In this document: positions 51,886 to 61,967 of the stretch, piece after piece | How the letters are laid out: each line of letters starts with the position of its first letter | Position numbering within the stretch: position 1 is the stretch's first letter | Assembly (NCBI GenBank): GCA_029550525.1 | Contig: JAKPHF010000064.1 | Coordinates: 62,001-126,000 of the forward strand | Direction: 5' to 3' | Length of the DNA: 64,000 nucleotides | DNA from: Planctomycetota bacterium | Lineage (GTDB): Bacteria > Planctomycetota > Phycisphaerae > UBA1845 > PWPN01 | The notes under the pieces: generated by a model | Told to the model about the DNA's origin: nothing | Seen by the model: the letters and a program-made list of their open reading frames with translations, nothing else | Databases searched by the model: none | Translations under genes and position numbers: made by a program

Positions 51886-52881
51886 TTACTGTTCGTATGC
51901 CACCAGTTCCTTGCGGGGGTCGCCCCAGTGCATGTGGCGGCCGCCGAGCCGCATGACCAGCAGCACTTCGCCGATCTCGTCGGCGGCGTCCACTGGGTCC
52001 CGATGGCACTCGACGATTTGCTCGGTTGCCACGACCATCATGCCTTCGCGGACGCAGACCCGGTCGGCGGCCAGAAGGGCGGTCAGGCGGGCGATCTTGG
52101 CCTCGAGGTCCTCGATTCGCTGCTTACGCCGCTGCTGCTCGGCTTCCCACTTAATGAACTCGCGATCCGTGCCCCAGAAGTTGGCGGCCGGGTCAGACAC
52201 GTCGAGTCGGAAGTTGTAATAGGCATCACGGAAGCGAGCCTGTGCGTACTGCAGTTCGCGTTCGGCCACAGCCAGCTCCACCTGGGCGTCGGCCAGCTTG
52301 TGCTTGGCGCACTCCAGGTCGGCCACCACGAACACCTTCTCGACCACGTCACCCTGTTTCAGACGCTGCAGGTCCAGTTCGTCGATGGCGGTCCGGAAGG
52401 CTTCGCCCCGGAAGGGGAAGACCTCGTCGCCCATGGGCGTGATTCGCTGGTAGTAGGCCGACGGCAGAGCGATGGGCACAAACGCCCGGCGACGGAACAT
52501 CCGGGCGATCTTGCTGTTGGCGTGCTGGACCTCGAGCTCGCCGTACACGCTCACGCCCGGCAGACCCTCGGCGGACACGTACTTGAATTCGTAACGTCCG
52601 GGGGCGAGGTTGAAGATGGCATCTTCGTCGGGAGCGAGCTCGAGTCGGTGCTCGAACGGGTTGGGTACGGCGATCTGATGGCTGCGAGTCGGACAGGCCC
52701 GGACGATGACGGTGGCGCCCGGAGGTGAGTAGAACTGGACTTGAGTCTTGCACTGGTCCGAGTAGCCCGTCTCGCGATGGTTGGAGCAACCTGTGCTCGC
52801 CATGACGGCCAGACCTGCGAGCCATGCTGTCGCAATGACGACACTCGACCGGTAGCGGCAGCCACTCTCTGCAGTTACCAC
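51886..52881 (-). CDS. Coiled-coil lipoprotein, unknown function
   Basis: The 331-residue protein starts at a GTG at 52881 with AGGAGCTTAGAT upstream and has a lipobox (LAVMASTGC, C32). The N-terminal half is beta-rich, with PEGA-like patterns (QFYSPPGATVIVRACPTRSH, LAPGRYEFKYVSAEGLPGV). The C-terminal half is a long coiled coil (LECAKHKLADAQVELAVAER, WEAEQQRRKQRIEDLEAKIA). It may be an outer-membrane-anchored envelope protein. The frame opens at 52920, but that part is not signal-like. Confidence 0.8.
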   Translation of the reverse strand: MVTAESGCRYRSSVVIATAWLAGLAVMASTGCSNHRETGYSDQCKTQVQFYSPPGATVIVRACPTRSHQIAVPNPFEHRLELAPDEDAIFNLAPGRYEFKYVSAEGLPGVSVYGELEVQHANSKIARMFRRRAFVPIALPSAYYQRITPMGDEVFPFRGEAFRTAIDELDLQRLKQGDVVEKVFVVADLECAKHKLADAQVELAVAERELQYAQARFRDAYYNFRLDVSDPAANFWGTDREFIKWEAEQQRRKQRIEDLEAKIARLTALLAADRVCVREGMMVVATEQIVECHRDPVDAADEIGEVLLVMRLGGRHMHWGDPRKELVAYEQ

Positions 52882-53144
52882 ATCTAAGCTCCTTCGTAGG
52901 GGATCATGAGCACCCAGCACCGCTCGACCAAACCGGTGTTCCAGGAGGCACTCCTATTCGGCAGGTTGCCGCGCTCTCGCCAGGGGCCGGACGCGCCGAG
53001 TCGGGCTTGTATCAACGGGTTCCACGCCTTGAACCCGTGAACCGGCGGAGGGCTGGTAACAATGTAGCCGTCCTCCCATCCCTGTCAACACCCAGACTTT
53101 ACGGATTTCCGTACTGTCCGTCCAGAGGGGATACCCCAAAACTT

Positions 53145-53175
53145 GACGGGCCGCGGCTGTCCCTAGCGGCCCGTC
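53145..53175 (-). terminator. Hairpin terminator downstream of murA
   Basis: On the minus strand a 10-bp stem (GACGGGCCGC with GCGGCCCGTC) with an 11-nt loop is followed by AAGTTTTGG. It begins 10 bp after the murA stop. Confidence 0.65.
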
Positions 53176-53184
53176 CGGCTGTCA

Positions 53185-54459
53185 TTACTCTTCCGAATCG
53201 CTGAGGCGTTCGATTTCCGCTCCCAACTGCCGCAGCCGCCGCTCGATCCGCTCGTAGCCCCGGTCGATGTGGTAGACCCGATTGATGCGGGTCTCACCCT
53301 TGGCGACCAAGCCGGCAAGGACCAGAGCCGCCGACGCCCGTAGGTCCGAGGCCATGATCGGGGCACCGATCAACCGCTTGACACCCTCGACGATGACCGT
53401 GGGCCCTTCCTTGCGGAGCTTGGCTCCCAGGCGGCTCAACTCGGCCACGTGCATGAAGCGGTCGGGGTAGATCTTCTCGGTGATGATGCTGTTGCCATCC
53501 GCCAGGCTCAGCAGGGCCATCATTTGGGCCTGTAGATCGGTCGGGAATCCGGGGTAGGGCTGTGACGTCACCTCGATGGGTTCCAGCCGGCGGGAGCTCG
53601 ACACCACCACCTCGCCGTTCTCCCGTTCGATGTTGACGCCGACCTGCCGGAGCCGATCGACCACTGCCAGCAGATGTTCGAGCCGGCAGTTGCGGATTCG
53701 CAGTTCACCGTTGGTGATGGCTGCGGCGATGATGAACGTCCCGGCCTCGATGCGGTCGGGGATGATCGTGTACTCACAGCCTTTGAGTTCCTTGACGCCC
53801 TCAATGGTGATGCGGGGCGATCCGTGTCCGCTGATCCGGGCGCCGCAAGCGTTCAGGAAGTTGGCCAGGTCCACCACCTCCGGTTCGCAGGCGGCGGATT
53901 CGATCACGGTGGTGCCCTCAGCCAGCGTGGCCGCCATCATGATGTTGGCCGTGCCGGTCACGGTCGAGCCGAACGGCCCGCCGAGGAACAGTTCCGCGCC
54001 GCGCAGCCGCTTGGCCTTGAGGAACACATCGCCGCCCACGAGATCGGCGTCGGCTCCCAGACCCTGGAGCCCCTGGATGTGCAGGTTGATGGGGCGGTCG
54101 CCGATGGCGCAGCCGCCGGGCATGCTCACCTGCGATTTGTGACGCTTGGCGAGCAGGGGGCCCATGACGCAGACGCTCGCCCGCATCTTGCGGACCAGTT
54201 CGTAGTCCGCATGGCAGTTCATCTCGTCCTGCACCTTCAGTCGCAGCGCCCCGTCGCTGTCGCGCGAGGTGGCTACGCCGAGGTTGTTGAGAAGAACCTC
54301 CATGGTTCGCACGTCGGCCAGGTCGGGCACGCCGCGGAGCACGACCTCGCCTTCGCAGAGAATGGAGGCCGCCATGATGGGCAGGGCGGCGTTCTTGGCG
54401 CCGTTGATCTCGACCGTGCCGCGAAGCCGTTTGCCACCGTTGATCAGGAAGTAGTCCAC
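53185..54459 (-). CDS. murA: UDP-N-acetylglucosamine 1-carboxyvinyltransferase
   Basis: This is the first committed enzyme of peptidoglycan synthesis, adding enolpyruvate from PEP to UDP-GlcNAc. The 424-residue protein contains NGAKNAALPI (K22), the PEP-binding cysteine C117 in VSMPGGCAIGDRP, and the terminal DLRASAALVLAGLVAKG motif. The cysteine predicts sensitivity to fosfomycin. The start is GTG at 54459 with a strong AAGGAGGG. Together with the amidase, it shows that the organism makes peptidoglycan. Confidence 0.97.
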   Translation of the reverse strand: MDYFLINGGKRLRGTVEINGAKNAALPIMAASILCEGEVVLRGVPDLADVRTMEVLLNNLGVATSRDSDGALRLKVQDEMNCHADYELVRKMRASVCVMGPLLAKRHKSQVSMPGGCAIGDRPINLHIQGLQGLGADADLVGGDVFLKAKRLRGAELFLGGPFGSTVTGTANIMMAATLAEGTTVIESAACEPEVVDLANFLNACGARISGHGSPRITIEGVKELKGCEYTIIPDRIEAGTFIIAAAITNGELRIRNCRLEHLLAVVDRLRQVGVNIERENGEVVVSSSRRLEPIEVTSQPYPGFPTDLQAQMMALLSLADGNSIITEKIYPDRFMHVAELSRLGAKLRKEGPTVIVEGVKRLIGAPIMASDLRASAALVLAGLVAKGETRINRVYHIDRGYERIERRLRQLGAEIERLSDSEE

Positions 54460-54728
54460 GGGTCCGTCCCTCCTTGAATTGGTCCGTGAATCCGAATGAT
54501 TGGTTCCTTTGGGCGTCCATCTTGCCCATAAAACCGCGTTCTGACAAGGGGGATCTTGCGCGGGGCAGGGGGAGGGCGCTGCGCCGCGGCGGGCCGATCC
54601 TCAGGCAGTCTCGGCCCGCCGGGGGCGAGGCGCCCGAGTCCCCTCAACGCAGGCCAGGACGCGCTTTTGCCCGGGGAGCAGTCTACCATTAGGACCGTTG
54701 GAGAACCGTTTACTTCAGAGGAGGACGC

Positions 54729-55289
54729 ATGTTACTGGCTCATCCCTGGCATGAGGTTTCACCCGGTGAGAAGCTTCCCAGAGAGTTCATCTCGGTCATC
54801 GAGATCCCCAAAGGTTCGAGCGTCAAGTACGAACTGGACAAGAAGACCGGCCTGCTGAAACTGGATCGCATTCTCTACTCGGCGGTGCATTACCCGGCCA
54901 ACTACGGGTTCATCCCGCAGACGCTGGCCGAGGACGACGACCCGCTGGACGTGCTCGTGCTGTGCCAGGAGGAGGTCCGGCCGCTCACGCTGGTGGCCTC
55001 GCGGGTGATCGGTCTGATGAGCATGGTCGACGCGGGCAAGCGCGACCACAAGATCGTGGCGGTGGCGGTGGACGACCCCGAGTTTTCCGACTTCCACGAG
55101 ACTTCGGACCTGCCGGCCCACAAGCTCCGGATGCTCCGGCGTTTCTTCCAGGACTACAAGACGCTCGAGAAGAAGGCGGTAGAGGTGGAGGAGTTCCAGC
55201 CCGCCTCCGTGGCTGAGCCCATCATCGTGGATGCCCTCCAGCGGTATCACGCGGAGTACAAGCACATCCCGCGGCGCGTCGGGATCTGA
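54729..55289 (+). CDS. ppa: Inorganic pyrophosphatase (family I)
   Basis: It hydrolyses pyrophosphate in the cytoplasm. The 186-residue protein has the PPase motifs [38 protein letters not shown] and [10 protein letters not shown] (metal-binding aspartates near 69-74). AGAGGAGG precedes the ATG. It ends before two hairpins that separate it from the convergent GH10-like gene. Confidence 0.95.
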   Translation: MLLAHPWHEVSPGEKLPREFISVIEIPKGSSVKYELDKKTGLLKLDRILYSAVHYPANYGFIPQTLAEDDDPLDVLVLCQEEVRPLTLVASRVIGLMSMVDAGKRDHKIVAVAVDDPEFSDFHETSDLPAHKLRMLRRFFQDYKTLEKKAVEVEEFQPASVAEPIIVDALQRYHAEYKHIPRRVGI

Positions 55290-55310
55290 CCGCCACGGAT
55301 TGGGACGGGG

Positions 55311-55433
55311 GCGGGCGTCCCGCTCGCCTCGAGTTGGGCGAGAGGGACGCCCGCACGCCGAACGCGCGTGCGGCAATCGTGCATTATAATTGCCACGATT
55401 ATTTGGGGAGGCGGGCGAGACGCCCGCCCCCAA
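55311..55433. repeat. Hairpin cluster between convergent ppa and GH10-like genes
   Basis: An 18-bp stem with one mismatch (55311-55328 with 55337-55354, GCGGGCGTCCC shoulder) is followed by two further hairpins. AATCGTGCA...TGCCACGATT lies at 55375-55400, and GGCGGGCG-AGA-CGCCCGCC with TTGGGG/CCCCAA outer arms at 55403-55433. The last two resemble the pair at 24630-24671. They may act as a two-way terminator. Confidence 0.6.
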
Positions 55434-55442
55434 GGAACGCCG

Positions 55443-58400
55443 TTACGGGGTAACGCAGTTCGGGTCGGCGGCGGTAGATCCGTTCAGGCACAGCTGGAAC
55501 TTGCCGTAGTCTTCCATGTCCACGTCGCCGTCGCGATTGGCGTCGAACTTCCCGCAGTCGGTCGAGCCTTGCGGATAGTCGATGCCTTCGCCCGAGAGGC
55601 AGCCGGCGAACAGACTCGCGTCCAGCTCGTTCACTTTCCCGTCGTCGTTGGCGTCGAACGTGAATATTCGTATCCCGTCAGACACGCCGGTCTCGCTGAC
55701 CACGCCGGCCCCGTTGATGGCGCGAACCTCCCATATGTAAACGGCTCCCACCAGAAGCGGCAGGTTCGTCGCGGTCACGCTGGTGTCCGTGCCCGCATCC
55801 GTCCAGTCGCGCACGACCGGGCCGCCCGCCTGCACGATGCGATACTCGTACCGTGAGATGCCGGTCTCGTCGTCGGTGGCAGACCAACTGGCTTGCAGCG
55901 AGTTCCAACTGGAGGAGTAGTCGCCGGAGTCGGTGACCACGGGCACGGTTGGCGGCGTGGGGTCGGCCCCCTTGTAGACGAACTTGGCGGCGTCGGCGCT
56001 CACCAGAAGCGTGTCGGGCGTGTTATTGCCCAGTTCGACGTAGCCGTCCGTGCCCGGTGCGAAACGCAGGTTCTCGCCGATGAGGAACCAGCCGCCCTGG
56101 TTGGGTATTGAGCTGTTCTGATTCTGCACGCTGACGAGCTGTCCGTCGGCGTGCACGATCTTGTAGTGGGCGCCGGTCGTGCGGTTGGTTCCGAGTTGGT
56201 AGAAGACGTAGACGTCATAGACGCCCCAGCCCGGAATGTCCGGCGTCCAGCGGGCGGTGCGGGTGATGCTGGCTTCGCTCGTGTTGCCCGTGCCGGACGT
56301 GTAGAGGTAATTGGTTCCGATCTTCATCACATCGGCTAATGACCCGACGCTCCAGCCCGTGCCGCTGAAGCCGGGATCGAGGTTGTCGATGATGATCTCC
56401 TGGGCCGGATCGGCGGTCGAGAAAGTGACGTCGGCCGACTCGGCGATGCCGTACTGGTTGGTCGAGACGGCCTGACAATGGTACGTCGTGTTGGCGGACA
56501 GTCCGGTGATGGTGACCGCGTGCGAGGTCACACTGCCGGAGCTGAGCGGCGTTTGGTGGCCGTAGGCTTGGGTCAGCCCGTAGCGCACCCGGCTGGTGGC
56601 CGGGGCGTTGGTGGTCCAGGTGACAGTCGCACTGTTCGTGGTGATGCTGGTCACCTGGACGTTCGAGATCGTGGGCGGGCCGCTCGTCGTGAACGTGAAG
56701 TTGTCGCTGGTCGTCGTGCCGTTCTCGTTGGCCGAGATGAGGCGGAAGTTGTAGACGGTGTTGGCGGTCAGGCCGGAGAGCGTGACGGCGTGCGACGTCA
56801 CGGGAGTGCTGTCCAGCGGCGTGAGGTAGCCGTAATCGGTGGTAGGGCCGTACTCCACTTGCGAACTGGCCGCCTGGTCCGTGGTCCAGGTGATGGTGGC
56901 GGAATCGGTATCGATATTGATGACGTTCACGTTGAAGATGGCGGGCGGCAGGTTGGTCGCACCCAGCTCAAGGTCGCGGATGTACATGTTGCCGGTGACC
57001 TGGCCGAGCTGGACGTTGACCGTGGCGATCGCGTCGGGGTAACCCGCCTTTCGGGCCGTGATCGTGTACGTCCCGACGGGCACATCGATGAACGCGTAGA
57101 ATCCCGTACCGTCCACGTACATGGTGCGGCTTACCGGACCGCTGATGCTCACCGTGGCGTGGTCGGCCCATTCCCCGCTGCCGTGGTAGGTCACGGTGCC
57201 TGATATATGACCCTTGGTGGGGTTGGTTTTCCATGGCGCCACCGGAATCGTGTCGGGGGTGGGGGTGACCTCCTGCTTGAAGCGGGGGCTGAAGCCGGCC
57301 CAACTGCCGCCATTGTAGGGGACGCGGTATGAATAACCCGAGAAACCGTGGGCATAGTTGCCGGCGGGAGACGGCGTGCGGGTGAGCAATAACTGGGTCA
57401 GAGCGTTGTCCAGACTGTTCAGGTAGATGCCGGGGCCGATGATCATGTGCCGGTCGCCGGCACGGTCCTTGATGAAGTTGATCCAGCGGATGTAGTCGTT
57501 GGGCAGCGAGGCATGGTTGTAGTAGACCATGGGCACGCCGATGTCCATGATGCCCTCCTGCATCCAGGCGTCCCAATCGCTGTAGACATCGTAGTAGGGG
57601 CGGGTGGCCTGGAACGCCGAACGGGTCGACGACGACGGGGAGGGATTCCACGTGACGAACGAGCCCGAGTGCATCACGTGCGGCTTGGTGGCCTGGATCT
57701 TGGCGTAGACTCGCCGCACGAGGGCGGTCACCTGGTCGCGGCGCCACTGTTTGAACTGCTCGCTGCTCGAGGACGGCTTGCCCGTCAGCCCGTAGCGCGT
57801 GTTGTAGCGGGCGATGCTGGTGGGGTTATAGCCGTAGTTGTTGCCGGTGAAGCGGATGTAGTCCCAGTGAATGCCGTCGATGTCGAAATTGTTGACCAGG
57901 TCCATCGCCACGTTGGTCAGGTATTCCAGGCACTTGGGATGGCCGGGGTCGAAGCATCGCTCGCTGCTCCAGGCGCCGTTCGGGTCCTCGGTCGCCCAGT
58001 AATTCTCGGGATCGGACGGGTCGCTGTGCCGCGACCAGACGAGTCCGCCTTCGGTGGAGAAGGTGACCAACCAGCAGTGCACGTCGATTCGTTGCTTGCC
58101 GCCGGTGGTGTCGTGGGCGGCGTCGAGAATGGCTTGCAGAGCATTGAAGTTGGAGGGCGATAGGCCGCTCATGTACGGTTCCCCCATGCCCGACGGGTAG
58201 GCCACATCGGCGCGGCGGCGGACCTGGACGATGAGCGTGTTGCAATTGGCTTCGCGCAGGTCGCCCTTGGAGTTTGGATCGCCGGGCTTGCCGAGAAGCT
58301 TCTCGACCTCGGCCTTGGAGTGCATGCCGGCACCCCAGGCGTCCACCCACATGGCGCGGTACTCGGCGGCTTGGACGGCGGATAGTCCCACCAGGAACCC

Positions 58401-58466
58401 GGCGAACAGGCTTGAAACGAACGCGCTACGGACGGACCCTCCACCCCTGACGTGTGCCGGCATCAT
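55443..58466 (-). CDS. Secreted GH10-like (GHL10) glycoside hydrolase with Fn3, golvesin-like and dockerin domains
   Basis: The 1007-residue protein begins with a signal peptide (FVSSLFAGFLVGLSAVQAA). The GHL10/DUF187 barrel has EYRAMWVDAWGAGMHSKAE, CNTLIVQVRRRADVAYPSG, and a possible active site in FDIDGIHWDYIRF. A carboxypeptidase-regulatory-like beta domain (GHISGTVTYHGSGEW) and two fibronectin III-like domains (ATITWTTDQAASSQVEYG, ATVTWTTNAPATSRVRYG) follow. A golvesin-C-like domain and a third Fn3-like domain come next, then dockerin repeats (FDANDDGKVNELDASLFAG, FDANRDGDVDMEDYGKFQ). The ATG at 58466 has CGGAGGG upstream. Confidence 0.87.
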   Translation of the reverse strand: MMPAHVRGGGSVRSAFVSSLFAGFLVGLSAVQAAEYRAMWVDAWGAGMHSKAEVEKLLGKPGDPNSKGDLREANCNTLIVQVRRRADVAYPSGMGEPYMSGLSPSNFNALQAILDAAHDTTGGKQRIDVHCWLVTFSTEGGLVWSRHSDPSDPENYWATEDPNGAWSSERCFDPGHPKCLEYLTNVAMDLVNNFDIDGIHWDYIRFTGNNYGYNPTSIARYNTRYGLTGKPSSSSEQFKQWRRDQVTALVRRVYAKIQATKPHVMHSGSFVTWNPSPSSSTRSAFQATRPYYDVYSDWDAWMQEGIMDIGVPMVYYNHASLPNDYIRWINFIKDRAGDRHMIIGPGIYLNSLDNALTQLLLTRTPSPAGNYAHGFSGYSYRVPYNGGSWAGFSPRFKQEVTPTPDTIPVAPWKTNPTKGHISGTVTYHGSGEWADHATVSISGPVSRTMYVDGTGFYAFIDVPVGTYTITARKAGYPDAIATVNVQLGQVTGNMYIRDLELGATNLPPAIFNVNVINIDTDSATITWTTDQAASSQVEYGPTTDYGYLTPLDSTPVTSHAVTLSGLTANTVYNFRLISANENGTTTSDNFTFTTSGPPTISNVQVTSITTNSATVTWTTNAPATSRVRYGLTQAYGHQTPLSSGSVTSHAVTITGLSANTTYHCQAVSTNQYGIAESADVTFSTADPAQEIIIDNLDPGFSGTGWSVGSLADVMKIGTNYLYTSGTGNTSEASITRTARWTPDIPGWGVYDVYVFYQLGTNRTTGAHYKIVHADGQLVSVQNQNSSIPNQGGWFLIGENLRFAPGTDGYVELGNNTPDTLLVSADAAKFVYKGADPTPPTVPVVTDSGDYSSSWNSLQASWSATDDETGISRYEYRIVQAGGPVVRDWTDAGTDTSVTATNLPLLVGAVYIWEVRAINGAGVVSETGVSDGIRIFTFDANDDGKVNELDASLFAGCLSGEGIDYPQGSTDCGKFDANRDGDVDMEDYGKFQLCLNGSTAADPNCVTP

Positions 58467-59105
58467 GACCCTCCGTTCTTTGTTGTCGGCGATGTGCCTG
58501 CCGTCTGCGAACTGCACTGCCCCCGTGGCGCGGCAATCGACCCGCAGAAACCGCCGGGAACGATTTTGCCCGATTCAGGGCTTGCCCTTCATGGGCACTT
58601 GCTTGCATAATTATAACAAAGGGCGAGGTGAGACTCTACGGGGAACCGGCGGGATTTCGACGGCCGCGATTCTCGGACCCGTGGCTGGGCCGGGTGCGTA
58701 ACGCGCAGGTCGTTCCGGCGTCTGTACTGAGGCGAGTATCGCCATCTCGGCGTCTGGGACTACAACGCCCCTTTGCAGGCCCGTGCCGGTGAAATCGTGC
58801 GGGAAGTCTGCAGGCTTTGACGGCCGGAAAGCATGTGCGGGCGCCGCGGGTGCATGAGCCCCCGGTGACCTGCACGGAGCGACGCTGTCGGCTGCTTTCT
58901 GCGGAGTATTCCGGCACCACGTGTCGAAGAACGCTGCAGCGCTGGCGGCTGGTGTGAGCGGCGCGCGCGGCGAGATTGTGCGTGCAGGACGCTGAGCGTT
59001 GTGCGAGGGGAGGTCTGATGATCTCCGCGATCAAGTGTGGTTTGCCCTTTGAAGGTGCTCGTGTTACCTTCACGCCGTGCCGCGTTCCGCTGGAGAGGGT
59101 TGTGC
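58467..59105. other. Divergent intergenic region between the GH10-like gene and the amidase
   Basis: About 640 bp with no protein-like ORF. A TATAAT (minus strand, 58610-58615) could be the -10 box of the GH10-like gene, but no -35 box is evident. No repeats of the window's families were seen here. Confidence 0.5.
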
Positions 59106-60209
59106 GTGACCGTTGTCTGCCGCGCCAGATCGGCTGTTGTGTTTTTGTGTGCCGCGCTGGTGTGGGCCGGCTCCATCGGCTGCCGCCAGGACGATGCGCC
59201 GCCTCCGGCCGCGGCACCGCCGGTGGCGACGACCGCCCCGGCTTTCGACACGCCGTTGCCTCCATACACGAAGTATTTGGCCGGCTTGCGGATCTGTCTG
59301 GATCCGGGGCATGGAGGCGACGCGCATCGGCCGAACTATAAGCGCGGTCCAACCGGCTTGCGCGAAGCGGAAGTGAATCTGGCCGTCGCCCAGCATCTGC
59401 GGGACCTGCTCGAGGTCAGCGGTGCCTCCGTGATCATGACCCGCACGCAGGACGTGTGTCTGCACGCGGAGGACGAGGAGGATCTGCGGCTGCGGGCGGA
59501 ACTTGCAAACCGCAGCGGTTGCGACTTGCTGGTGTCCATTCACCACAATGCGGGTCCGCCGCAGGCGAACTATTCGTCGGTCTGGTACCACGCCGACGTG
59601 GACCATAGTCCGGCGAGTCTGGACGTGGCCCGGTATGTGGCGACCGCATTGCTGGATGAGCTTCGGCTGCCCGACCAGTTGGGCGTTCCGGTCCTGAGCG
59701 ACCAGCTCGTGTACCCGCGGAGCGGGTTTCGGCTTCTGCGGCTGGCCCGGGTGCCGGCGATCCTGTGTGAGCTGTCGTTTCACAGCAACCCGGAGCAGGA
59801 GACGCGGCTTCGCGATCCCAACTACCTCCGGCGGGAGGCGCGGGCGCTGTTCACCGGATTGGCTCGCTATGCGTTCGGCGGTGTGCCTCGGGTCCGACTG
59901 ATCGAACCGGCGGACGGCGTCGTCAGTACGTCGGGGCAGGATCAAGTGGTGATCGAACTGGACGACGGACTGCGCTCGCGCAAGAGCTGGGGTTGGGAGC
60001 GACGGCTGATCCTCAAGGACAGCATCATCGTCCGGGTGGACGACACCAAGTGGCCGTACATGTTCGACGAGCAGTCGAACCGGGTGTCGTTGTATCTCCC
60101 GCGTCGTGCTCCGGGTTCGGTGCGGATCGGGATTCAGTTCGAGAACCTATTCAAGCACTCGAACACGCGGCCGTGGCTGACGTTGCAGGTCCGGCCCAGC
60201 CCATCTTAA
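59106..60209 (+). CDS. N-acetylmuramoyl-L-alanine amidase (Amidase_3), lipoprotein
   Basis: It cleaves the amide bond between MurNAc and the stem peptide in the periplasm. The 367-residue product has a lipobox (ALVWAGSIGC) and a zinc-dependent Amidase_3 domain with ICLDPGHGGD, LREAEVNLAVAQ, LLVSIHHNAG and ILCELSFHSNPEQ. These supply the zinc ligands and catalytic glutamate. The C-terminal 90 residues form a small beta domain, perhaps cell-wall or substrate binding. The GTG at 59106 with GGAGAGGG upstream is the best start; the frame opens at 59037. Confidence 0.87.
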   Translation: MTVVCRARSAVVFLCAALVWAGSIGCRQDDAPPPAAAPPVATTAPAFDTPLPPYTKYLAGLRICLDPGHGGDAHRPNYKRGPTGLREAEVNLAVAQHLRDLLEVSGASVIMTRTQDVCLHAEDEEDLRLRAELANRSGCDLLVSIHHNAGPPQANYSSVWYHADVDHSPASLDVARYVATALLDELRLPDQLGVPVLSDQLVYPRSGFRLLRLARVPAILCELSFHSNPEQETRLRDPNYLRREARALFTGLARYAFGGVPRVRLIEPADGVVSTSGQDQVVIELDDGLRSRKSWGWERRLILKDSIIVRVDDTKWPYMFDEQSNRVSLYLPRRAPGSVRIGIQFENLFKHSNTRPWLTLQVRPSPS

Positions 60210-60264
60210 GCATGGCGCGATTGTCGCCGGAGCGGCGGCAGGTGTTTACCAAGGTGAGAGGGTC

Positions 60265-61731
60265 ATGAGCAGACTGACGGTTGTCCTGTCTTGCGGTCGT
60301 AAAGAACCGGCGCGGCTGGCCGCTCCGTTCACCGATTCGCCGCTGGTCGCGAAGGTGCTCGCCCTGGCTGCCGGCTCAGCGGTTTCGGGGCAAAACTCCA
60401 TCGAGATCATTCCGACCGATCGCCCGACTTCCGGGGCTGCGTTACGGCAGGTGTTCGAGCGCGTTCGGACCGATTACGTGCTGTTCGTCGACACGGACAC
60501 GGACGTACGGCTGGGGCAGTTTGCTCTCGAGCGGTTGCTCGACGTGGCGACTCAGACGAATGCCGGCCTGGTGTACGCCGATCATTGGGTGAGCTGCGAC
60601 GGCACGACGACCGAAAAGCCGCTCGCCGATTGGCAACTGGGCAGCATTCGCGACGACTTCGCGTTCGGACCGCTGCGGCTCATCTCTACGGCGGCGGCCC
60701 GACAGGCTTTCGATGCGTATGGTCCCGCGGCCGACGTGCAGTGGGCCGGCCGCTACGACGTGCGACTGAAGCTGTCGATCAAGCATCCGATCGTGCGGTT
60801 GCCCGAATTCCTGTATACCGTCCTGGAATCCAAGGAGACGGCGGGAACCAACTCGCATTTTGCGTACGTCGATCCCAAGAACGCGGCCGTCCAGAAGGAA
60901 ATGGAACTGGTTGCGACCGAGCACTTGCGGCGGATCGGCGCGTATCTGGAACCGGTCTTCGAGCCCATCCCGCTGCCCAAGATGCGGTTCGAGGTGGAAG
61001 CGAGCGTCGTCATTCCCGTGCGGAATCGCGAGAAGACCATCGCCGATGCGGTTAACAGCGTCTTGTCGCAGAAGACCTCGTTCCCGTTCAATCTTCTGGT
61101 CGTGGACAATCATTCGACGGATCGGACGACGGCAATCCTCAGGGAAATCGCCGCGCGCGATCCACGTCTGGTGCACATCATTCCCGAACGGCTGGACCTC
61201 GGTATCGGCGGCTGCTGGAACGAGGCGGTTTTCTCGCGTCAGTGCGGCAAATACGCCGTGCAACTCGATTCCGACGATTTGTACGCGGGGCCGGATACCC
61301 TCGAGCGGATCGTGGCCGAGTTCAAGCGCGGGCCGTACGCAGCCGTCATCGGCTCGTACAAGGTTGTCGATTTCAACCTGAACGACTTGCCGCCCGGGCT
61401 GATCGATCATCGGGAGTGGACTCGCGAAAACGGACGGAACAACGCCCTTCGAATCAACGGCCTCGGCGCCCCTCGAGCCTTCATGACCGAGTTGCTTCGG
61501 CAGAACCCGTTCCCCAATGTCAGCTATGGCGAAGATTACAGCGTGGCTATCCGCTTCTCGCGGCGGTACGAGATCGGTCGCATCTACGACTGCCTGTACC
61601 TCTGCCGGCGGTGGGAAGACAACACCGACGCCGCGCTGCCGGTGGCCAAGATCAACCAGTACAACACGTACAAGGATCGGCTGCGCACCATCGAGATTCT
61701 GGCCCGTCAGCAGATGAACGCCAACCGCTGA
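60265..61731 (+). CDS. Double-domain glycosyltransferase (two GT-A-like folds)
   Basis: The 488-residue protein has an N-terminal GT-A-like domain with TDYVLFVDTDTDVRLGQFAL (DTD motif near residue 77). The C-terminal GT2-type domain (about 250-480) has ASVVIPVRNREKTIADAVNS, LLVVDNHSTDRTTAI and YAVQLDSDDLYAGPDTL (DxD), and ends with NPFPNVSYGEDYSV. Such proteins make surface polysaccharides or glycoproteins. It starts 55 bp after the amidase and may be co-transcribed with it. Confidence 0.8.
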   Translation: MSRLTVVLSCGRKEPARLAAPFTDSPLVAKVLALAAGSAVSGQNSIEIIPTDRPTSGAALRQVFERVRTDYVLFVDTDTDVRLGQFALERLLDVATQTNAGLVYADHWVSCDGTTTEKPLADWQLGSIRDDFAFGPLRLISTAAARQAFDAYGPAADVQWAGRYDVRLKLSIKHPIVRLPEFLYTVLESKETAGTNSHFAYVDPKNAAVQKEMELVATEHLRRIGAYLEPVFEPIPLPKMRFEVEASVVIPVRNREKTIADAVNSVLSQKTSFPFNLLVVDNHSTDRTTAILREIAARDPRLVHIIPERLDLGIGGCWNEAVFSRQCGKYAVQLDSDDLYAGPDTLERIVAEFKRGPYAAVIGSYKVVDFNLNDLPPGLIDHREWTRENGRNNALRINGLGAPRAFMTELLRQNPFPNVSYGEDYSVAIRFSRRYEIGRIYDCLYLCRRWEDNTDAALPVAKINQYNTYKDRLRTIEILARQQMNANR

Positions 61732-61967
61732 GCCGTTCCTCTGGTTCGCCGGGATCGCGGGAGGAAGGGTGGACTTAGTTTCTTTGCCGATAGCGCTCTC
61801 GGGAGATCATCACGGCGGCTGGATCACCCTCGGCGTACCCGTCTGATCTCCGACGGCAACCTGTCACGGCGCGGCTCCTCGGAACCAGGGATGCCGGTTC
61901 ACCGCTGAAAAACGCCGCCGGCCGTCTGCGAATTCTTGGGACCGCGTCGGCAGATGATCCGACTAGA

